Assembly: GCA_050692555.1 (NCBI GenBank)
Contig: JBOGVS010000017.1
Location: 1 to 59,524, forward strand
From: DAITPV01 sp050692555
Lineage (GTDB): Bacteria > Actinomycetota > UBA4738 > CALAEC01
DNA length: 59,524 nucleotides
Direction: 5' to 3'
The notes beneath the pieces were generated by a model, which worked only from the letters and a program-made list of their open reading frames with translations, searched no databases and had not been told where the DNA came from. The position numbers were made by a program, and so were the translations under genes. The first letter of the stretch is position 1. Each line of letters starts with the position of its first letter. Below, in pieces: positions 55,759 to 59,524 of this stretch.

Positions 55759-56055
55759 TCAGGTATTCCCTGCCGCAGCCAGGAGCCGCCGGCGAACGTC
55801 GACCACCGGCATTCCGGAGACCACGAAGACCTTGCGACGGGCGGCCGCTCCGCTTCGAAGCTGCACGCTGGAGGAGGAGACGCCGAGGGCCGAGGCGAGG
55901 GCCCGGCGGCCCTCCTCCGTGGCCCGGCTCTTCTCCGGCGGGGCGGCGACAGAGATGACCAGCCCCCCGTCGGTGAGCGAGAGGCCGGGACGGGAGCGTG
56001 GGCGAACCCGGGCCGACACCAGAACCACGCCGTCCTTCTCCCGGACATCGAGCAC
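55759..56055 (-). CDS. DUF167 (YggU-like) protein
   Basis: A 98-residue DUF167 protein; function unknown. The family core is visible: a Val/Arg-rich strand (VVLVSARVRPRSRPG), VISVAAPPEKSRATEEG (the APP-x2-x-A helix), and a C-terminal strand after SVQLRSGAAARRKVF. It starts at GTG 56055, six bases after the leuS stop; GTG 56028, with GGGAGAAGG ahead of it, is an alternative that would drop nine residues of the usual N-terminus. It is expected to share a transcript with leuS. Confidence 0.8.
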   Translation of the reverse strand: MLDVREKDGVVLVSARVRPRSRPGLSLTDGGLVISVAAPPEKSRATEEGRRALASALGVSSSSVQLRSGAAARRKVFVVSGMPVVDVRRRLLAAAGNT

Positions 56056-56060
56056 GAAGG

Positions 56061-58490
56061 CTAGCCGGTAACCAGGTTCACCAGTCGCGGCGGCCTGGCC
56101 ACCACCCGGACCACCTGGCGGTCGCCCACCGCCCGGCGGGCGTTCTCCGACTCCAGAGCCAGCCGCTCGGCGTCGTCCTCGGACAGGTCCGGCGAGACCT
56201 CCACCCGGTCGCGGACCTTGCCGTCGACCTGGACGATCAGCGTCACGCGCTCCTCCCGGGCCAGCTCGTCGTCGTACGAGGGCCACGGTGCCCGGTGGAC
56301 GCTCTCCGACTCCCCCAGGACCTCTCGCCACAGCTCCTCGGCGATGAAGGGGGCCATCGGGGCCACGAGCAGAACGAGGGAACGCGAGGCTTCCGTTGCC
56401 GGCTGCCCCGCGTCGAGCGACCGGCGGATCTCGTTGGTCAGCTTCATCAGCTCGGCCACCGCCACGTTGAACCGGTACCTCTCGTAAAGCTCGGTGACCC
56501 GCTTGATGGAGCGGTGGGTGAACCTCCGGAGGTCGTCGGGATCGGACCCCTTTCTGTCCGCCGCCTCGTGGGTCGCTCGCCACACCCGACGGAGCCAATC
56601 GCTGACGCCCTCGGGCGACACGTCGGCCCAGTCGATGTCGTCCTCGGGACGGTTGGCGAACAGCATCGTGAGCCGGATGGTGTCGACCCCATACTCCTCG
56701 ACCAGCGGCATCGGCTCGACGATGTTGCCCTTGCTCTTGCTCATCGCCGCGCCGCCCATGATCACCATCCCCTGATTGAGCAGCCGGGGGAACGGCTCGC
56801 GGAACGAGACCATCCCCATGTCGTTCAGGACCTTGGTGAAGAACCGGCAGTACAGGAGGTGCAGGATGGCGTGCTCGATCCCCCCGATGTACTGATCCAC
56901 CGGCATCCACAGCTTCACGGCTTCGGGGTCGAAGGCCTGGGTCTCGTCGTGCGGGGACAGGTAGCGGTAGAAGTACCAGGAGGAGTCGACGAACGTGTCC
57001 ATGGTGTCGGTCTCCCGCTTGGCCGGCTTCCCGCAGTTCGGGCAGTCGACATTCACGAAGCTCTCGTGCTTGGCCAGGGGGCTCACCCCCGTGGGCGAGA
57101 AGTCGACGTCCTCGGGGAGGACGACCGGAAGATCTTCGTCCGGCACCGGGACCTCCCCGCAGTCGGGACAGTGGACGATGGGGATCGGACAACCCCAGTA
57201 CCGCTGGCGGGAGATCAGCCAGTCGCGCAGCCGGTAGGTGACCGCGTGCCTCCCCTTCCCCTGCTCCTCCAGCCACCGGGTGACCGCCTCGATGCTCTCC
57301 GGTGACGGCGTCCCGTCGAACGGACCGGAGTGCACCATCACGCCTTCGTGCGGCCACGCTTCGGTCATCGCGCCGGGATCGATGTCCCGTCCCTGGGGAG
57401 CGATGACCACCCGGATCTCCAGGCCGTACTCCCGGGCGAACTCGAAGTCCCGCTGGTCGTGCGCGGGCACGCCCATCACCGCGCCGGCACCGTACTCCAT
57501 CAGCACGTAGGGGGCCACGAAGCACGGCACCTTCTCGCCGTTGACCGGGTTGATGGCGTGGACCCCCAGCGGGATCCCCTCGCGGCTCTCGGCTTGTTCC
57601 CGGCTTGTCAGGGGAGTGGCCTGGAGTCGGTTCAGCATCTCCACCGCCGCCTCCGAGGACCCACCCAGCTCCGCGAGCTTCGGGACGAGGGGGTGCTCGG
57701 GGGCGAACACGAAGAACGTGACGCCCCACAGCGTGTCGGGCCGCGTGGTGAAGACCGTCACCTTGTCACCGGTCTCCGCGATCTCGAACTCCACGTCGGC
57801 GCCCTCGGACCGCCCGATCCAGTTCCGTTGCATGTTCAGCACCCGGTCCGACCAGCCCGGAAGCAGCTCCATATCGTCCAGGAGGGCCTGGGCATAGGCG
57901 GTGATCTTGAAGAACCACTGCGTGAGGTCCTTCCGGACCACGGGGGTCCCGCACCGCTCGCAGGCGCCCGCCACGACCTGCTCGTTGGCCAGGACGGTCT
58001 GGTCCTTGGGGCACCAGTTCGCGGGGGCTGTCTTCCGATAGGCCAGGCCGTGCTCGAGGAGCTTCAGGAATAGCCACTGGGTCCACCGGTAGTACTCGGG
58101 GTCGCAGGTGTGCAGGCGCGTGGACCAGTCGAACGACACCCCGTACCGGCGGAACGAGGCGGCCTGCTTCTCGATGTTCGCGTAGGTCCACTCCTTCGGG
58201 TGGATGCCGCGCTGGATCGCCGCATTCTCCGCGGGAAGGCCGAACGCGTCCCAGCCGATGGGGTGCAGGACGTTGTAGCCCTGCATCCACCGGAACCTGG
58301 CCATCACGTCTCCCAGGGCGAAGGCCTCGGCATGGCCCATGTGCAGGTCGCCCGAGGGATACGGGAACATGTCCAGGGAGTAGAACCGGGGGCGTGGGTC
58401 GTCTGGCCCCCCGGCGGCATACAGGTTCTCCTGGTCCCAGCGGGCGACCCACTTCGGCTCGATGGCCTCGGGACGGTATGGACTGGTCAT
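56061..58490 (-). CDS. leuS: Leucine--tRNA ligase
   Basis: Class Ia leucyl-tRNA synthetase (809 aa). The HIGH motif is SGDLHMGHAEAFALGD; KMSKS is GGAAMSKSKGNIVEPM. The editing domain (about 225-420) shows the conserved TTRPDTLWGVTF and the GVPAHDQRDFEFA segment with the editing-site Asp. A zinc-ribbon CPDCGEVPVP, then CPNCGKPAKRE, precedes the catalytic core return. The C-terminal anticodon domain ends at LVNLVTG. It starts at ATG 58490; TACCCT lies twelve bases ahead. No T-box-like structure is apparent in the leader. Confidence 0.97.
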   Translation of the reverse strand: MTSPYRPEAIEPKWVARWDQENLYAAGGPDDPRPRFYSLDMFPYPSGDLHMGHAEAFALGDVMARFRWMQGYNVLHPIGWDAFGLPAENAAIQRGIHPKEWTYANIEKQAASFRRYGVSFDWSTRLHTCDPEYYRWTQWLFLKLLEHGLAYRKTAPANWCPKDQTVLANEQVVAGACERCGTPVVRKDLTQWFFKITAYAQALLDDMELLPGWSDRVLNMQRNWIGRSEGADVEFEIAETGDKVTVFTTRPDTLWGVTFFVFAPEHPLVPKLAELGGSSEAAVEMLNRLQATPLTSREQAESREGIPLGVHAINPVNGEKVPCFVAPYVLMEYGAGAVMGVPAHDQRDFEFAREYGLEIRVVIAPQGRDIDPGAMTEAWPHEGVMVHSGPFDGTPSPESIEAVTRWLEEQGKGRHAVTYRLRDWLISRQRYWGCPIPIVHCPDCGEVPVPDEDLPVVLPEDVDFSPTGVSPLAKHESFVNVDCPNCGKPAKRETDTMDTFVDSSWYFYRYLSPHDETQAFDPEAVKLWMPVDQYIGGIEHAILHLLYCRFFTKVLNDMGMVSFREPFPRLLNQGMVIMGGAAMSKSKGNIVEPMPLVEEYGVDTIRLTMLFANRPEDDIDWADVSPEGVSDWLRRVWRATHEAADRKGSDPDDLRRFTHRSIKRVTELYERYRFNVAVAELMKLTNEIRRSLDAGQPATEASRSLVLLVAPMAPFIAEELWREVLGESESVHRAPWPSYDDELAREERVTLIVQVDGKVRDRVEVSPDLSEDDAERLALESENARRAVGDRQVVRVVARPPRLVNLVTG

Positions 58491-58646
58491 GAGTGTTCCC
58501 GCAGGGTACGGAAGCCCTCGCACCCTGGCAAGGGAAGCGGGGGGGCTGGAGGTCCGGACGGAAAACTCAAGGGCTCGCCTCAGCGGCCCGATATTCGCGA
58601 TAGGCGGGAGCCCTGCCCGCGGGCCCGCCGACAGGAGAGGAGAGAC

Positions 58647-59069
58647 GTGACGGGCCAGCCACTCATCCTTATCGTCGACGACAACCCGGACATCCTGTTC
58701 CTGCTCCGGACCAGCCTCCGGGCGGCCGGGTTCGACACCGAGGAGGCGCTGAACGGACGGATCGCCCTCGAGCGGATCGCCGGCCGAAAGCCGGACCTGG
58801 TCCTGCTCGACCTGATGATGCCCATCCTCGACGGGTGGGGCGTCCTGGAGGCCCTGGGCAGCAGGGAGGACCCGCCGCCGGTCATCGTGGTCTCGGCGCT
58901 CGAGGCCAAGGCAAGCAAGGACCGGGCCGCCAAGTACAGCGTGGCCGGGTACGTGACCAAGCCTTTCAACTTCAAACAGCTGGTCAACGCCGTCCGCGAG
59001 GTCGTGGAGTCCACGGACCTCCCCGAGCGCGGCGAGCCCGGCGAGCCCGGCGACTCCGCCGCGGTCTAG
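58647..59069 (+). CDS. Single-domain response regulator (receiver only)
   Basis: A 140-residue receiver protein with no output domain. The acidic pocket is LIVDDNPDILF, the phosphorylated Asp is in VLLDLMMPILDGWG, the Ser switch is VIVVSALEAKASK, and the Lys is in GYVTKPFNFKQL. The C-terminal tail is rich in Glu, Gly and Pro. The partner kinase is not in the window. It starts at GTG 58647 with GGAGAGGAG ahead. It is divergent from leuS, with 156 bases between them that hold nothing else recognised. Confidence 0.88.
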   Translation: MTGQPLILIVDDNPDILFLLRTSLRAAGFDTEEALNGRIALERIAGRKPDLVLLDLMMPILDGWGVLEALGSREDPPPVIVVSALEAKASKDRAAKYSVAGYVTKPFNFKQLVNAVREVVESTDLPERGEPGEPGDSAAV

Positions 59070-59090
59070 ACATCCCACGCTCCTAACATG

Positions 59091-59405
59091 TCAAGCGGCG
59101 ACCTCCACGGAGGTTGGCCAGGCGATGTCCTCGCTGTAGAGCTGACGGTGGCGAAGGCAGCCGTGGAGGATGCCGACCAGGCGGTTGGCAAGGGTCCGCA
59201 GCGCTTGGTGGTGGGTCTTGCCCTTCGCCCGGTGGGCGTCGTAGCAGCTCCGCGCTCCGGGTGAGGCGGTGAGGGCGGCGAATGCCCACAGGTAGCAGGC
59301 ATCGGCCAATCGCCTGTTCCGAGCCACCCGAGCGAGCACCACCAGGCGGGTGCCGGAGGCCTTGGTGATGGGGGCGGTTCCCGCGTAGCACCTGCGAGCC
59401 TTAGT
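59091..59405 (-). mobile_element. IS110-family transposase, C-terminal remnant
   Basis: The frame (minus strand, stop TGA 59091-59093) encodes the C-terminal part of an IS110 transposase: ARRCYAGTAPITKASGTR, then ARVARNRRLADACYLWAF, and THHQALRTLANRLVGILHG. The N-terminal catalytic part is missing. Homology stops at about 59405, where an IS630-like end begins, so the gene was cut by that insertion or is a decayed copy. This is the only part of the element visible. Confidence 0.7.
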
Positions 59406-59491
59406 ACGCTCCTTCCTAAATACATAGCGTATTAGAGTGCTGGAGTTGCCGCCCCTGGTGGGGCATGCTTTCCTCCGAGAGGAGGGAGGAT
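59405..59491 (+). repeat. Candidate left end of an IS630-type element
   Basis: A short inverted repeat TACGCT (59405-59410) and AGCGTA (59426-59431), lower G+C sequence (AAATACATAGCG), and a TA at the boundary are consistent with the terminal region of a TA-targeting IS630 element. Its transposase frame starts at 59492. The other end is outside the window. Confidence 0.4.
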
Positions 59492-59524
59492 ATGCCCAGG
59501 AGGAGCCCGTACGTGATCGAGCTC
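59492..59524 (+). CDS. IS630-family transposase, N-terminal part only
   Basis: The first 11 codons (MPRRSPYVIEL) run off the window edge. The motif RRSPYVIEL is typical of the start of an IS630-type transposase, whose N-terminal HTH would follow. The RBS GGAGGGAGGA precedes it. Confidence 0.5.
   Translation, partial: MPRRSPYVIEL

Noticed and set aside
58491..58646. T-box or other riboswitch ahead of leuS
   Set aside because: No T-box consensus, specifier or antiterminator stem could be drawn, and the likely start site leaves a leader of only a few bases.
1..59524. CRISPR array or rRNA operon
   Set aside because: No regularly spaced direct repeats and no rRNA-like conserved stretches were found.

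Overview
The window is a gene-dense, high-G+C bacterial chromosome segment of about 59.5 kb. It most resembles an uncultured Actinomycetota lineage (inference). Supporting signs are the rpoD-dnaG-dgt order, DUF2630 and DUF222/13E12-type HNH proteins, a glucosyl-3-phosphoglycerate synthase, a flavin monooxygenase-like enzyme of the F420-dependent type, an actinobacterial-type LexA box, single-chain GlyRS, and many starts that look leaderless (a TANNNT -10 hexamer ending 6-8 bases before ATG or GTG). No rRNA, tRNA or CRISPR array was seen.

Layout. 0-5 kb: primary sigma factor, primase, dGTPase and a YdcF-type protein, preceded by a frameshifted gene with a duplicated module. 5-7 kb: a secreted cluster (lipoprotein, exported protein, M15 peptidase). 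7-11 kb: pyruvate phosphate dikinase and a divergent Xre-RES toxin-antitoxin pair with a likely operator. 11-22 kb: HhH-GPD glycosylase, Tat-exported PHP hydrolase, cupredoxin lipoprotein, membrane-anchored LuxR-type regulator, fumarase, DPP-IV-like peptidase divergent from a frameshifted amine oxidase, GpgS, DUF2630, cNMP-binding protein, VOC protein. 22-31 kb: a deletion scar, frameshifted DUF1801, membrane adenylate cyclase, TetR-MFS efflux pair with operator-like repeats, nitroreductase, TolB-like lipoprotein, SOS-box HNH protein and GlyRS. 31-40 kb: LLM oxidoreductase, a chain from RecO through UppS to a methyltransferase, deoC with two aldehyde dehydrogenase genes, and three tandem cupredoxin lipoproteins.

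40-58 kb is a conserved housekeeping block on the minus strand: comEA-comEC-holA, then lepA-hemW-hrcA-dnaJ-rsmE, an M23-like protein, HIT, phoH-ybeY-CNNM/CBS-cdd, and leuS with DUF167 and a zinc-ribbon membrane protein; rpsT is divergent from lepA. A CIRCE element sits at hrcA. The right end holds a lone receiver protein and nested insertion sequences (an IS110 remnant cut by an IS630-type element).

Many neighbours on one strand overlap by ATGA, GTGA or CTGA, implying translational coupling. Three genes carry single-base frameshifts, which could be draft-assembly errors or real decay. The most unusual items are: the LexA-box promoter reading a leaderless 7-codon ORF into the HNH gene; the HrcA lacking its middle domain; the deoC/ALDH/pseudo-ALDH operon; the three tandem cupredoxins; the CTG-started cdd; and the -10 plus terminator-like hairpin ahead of phoH.
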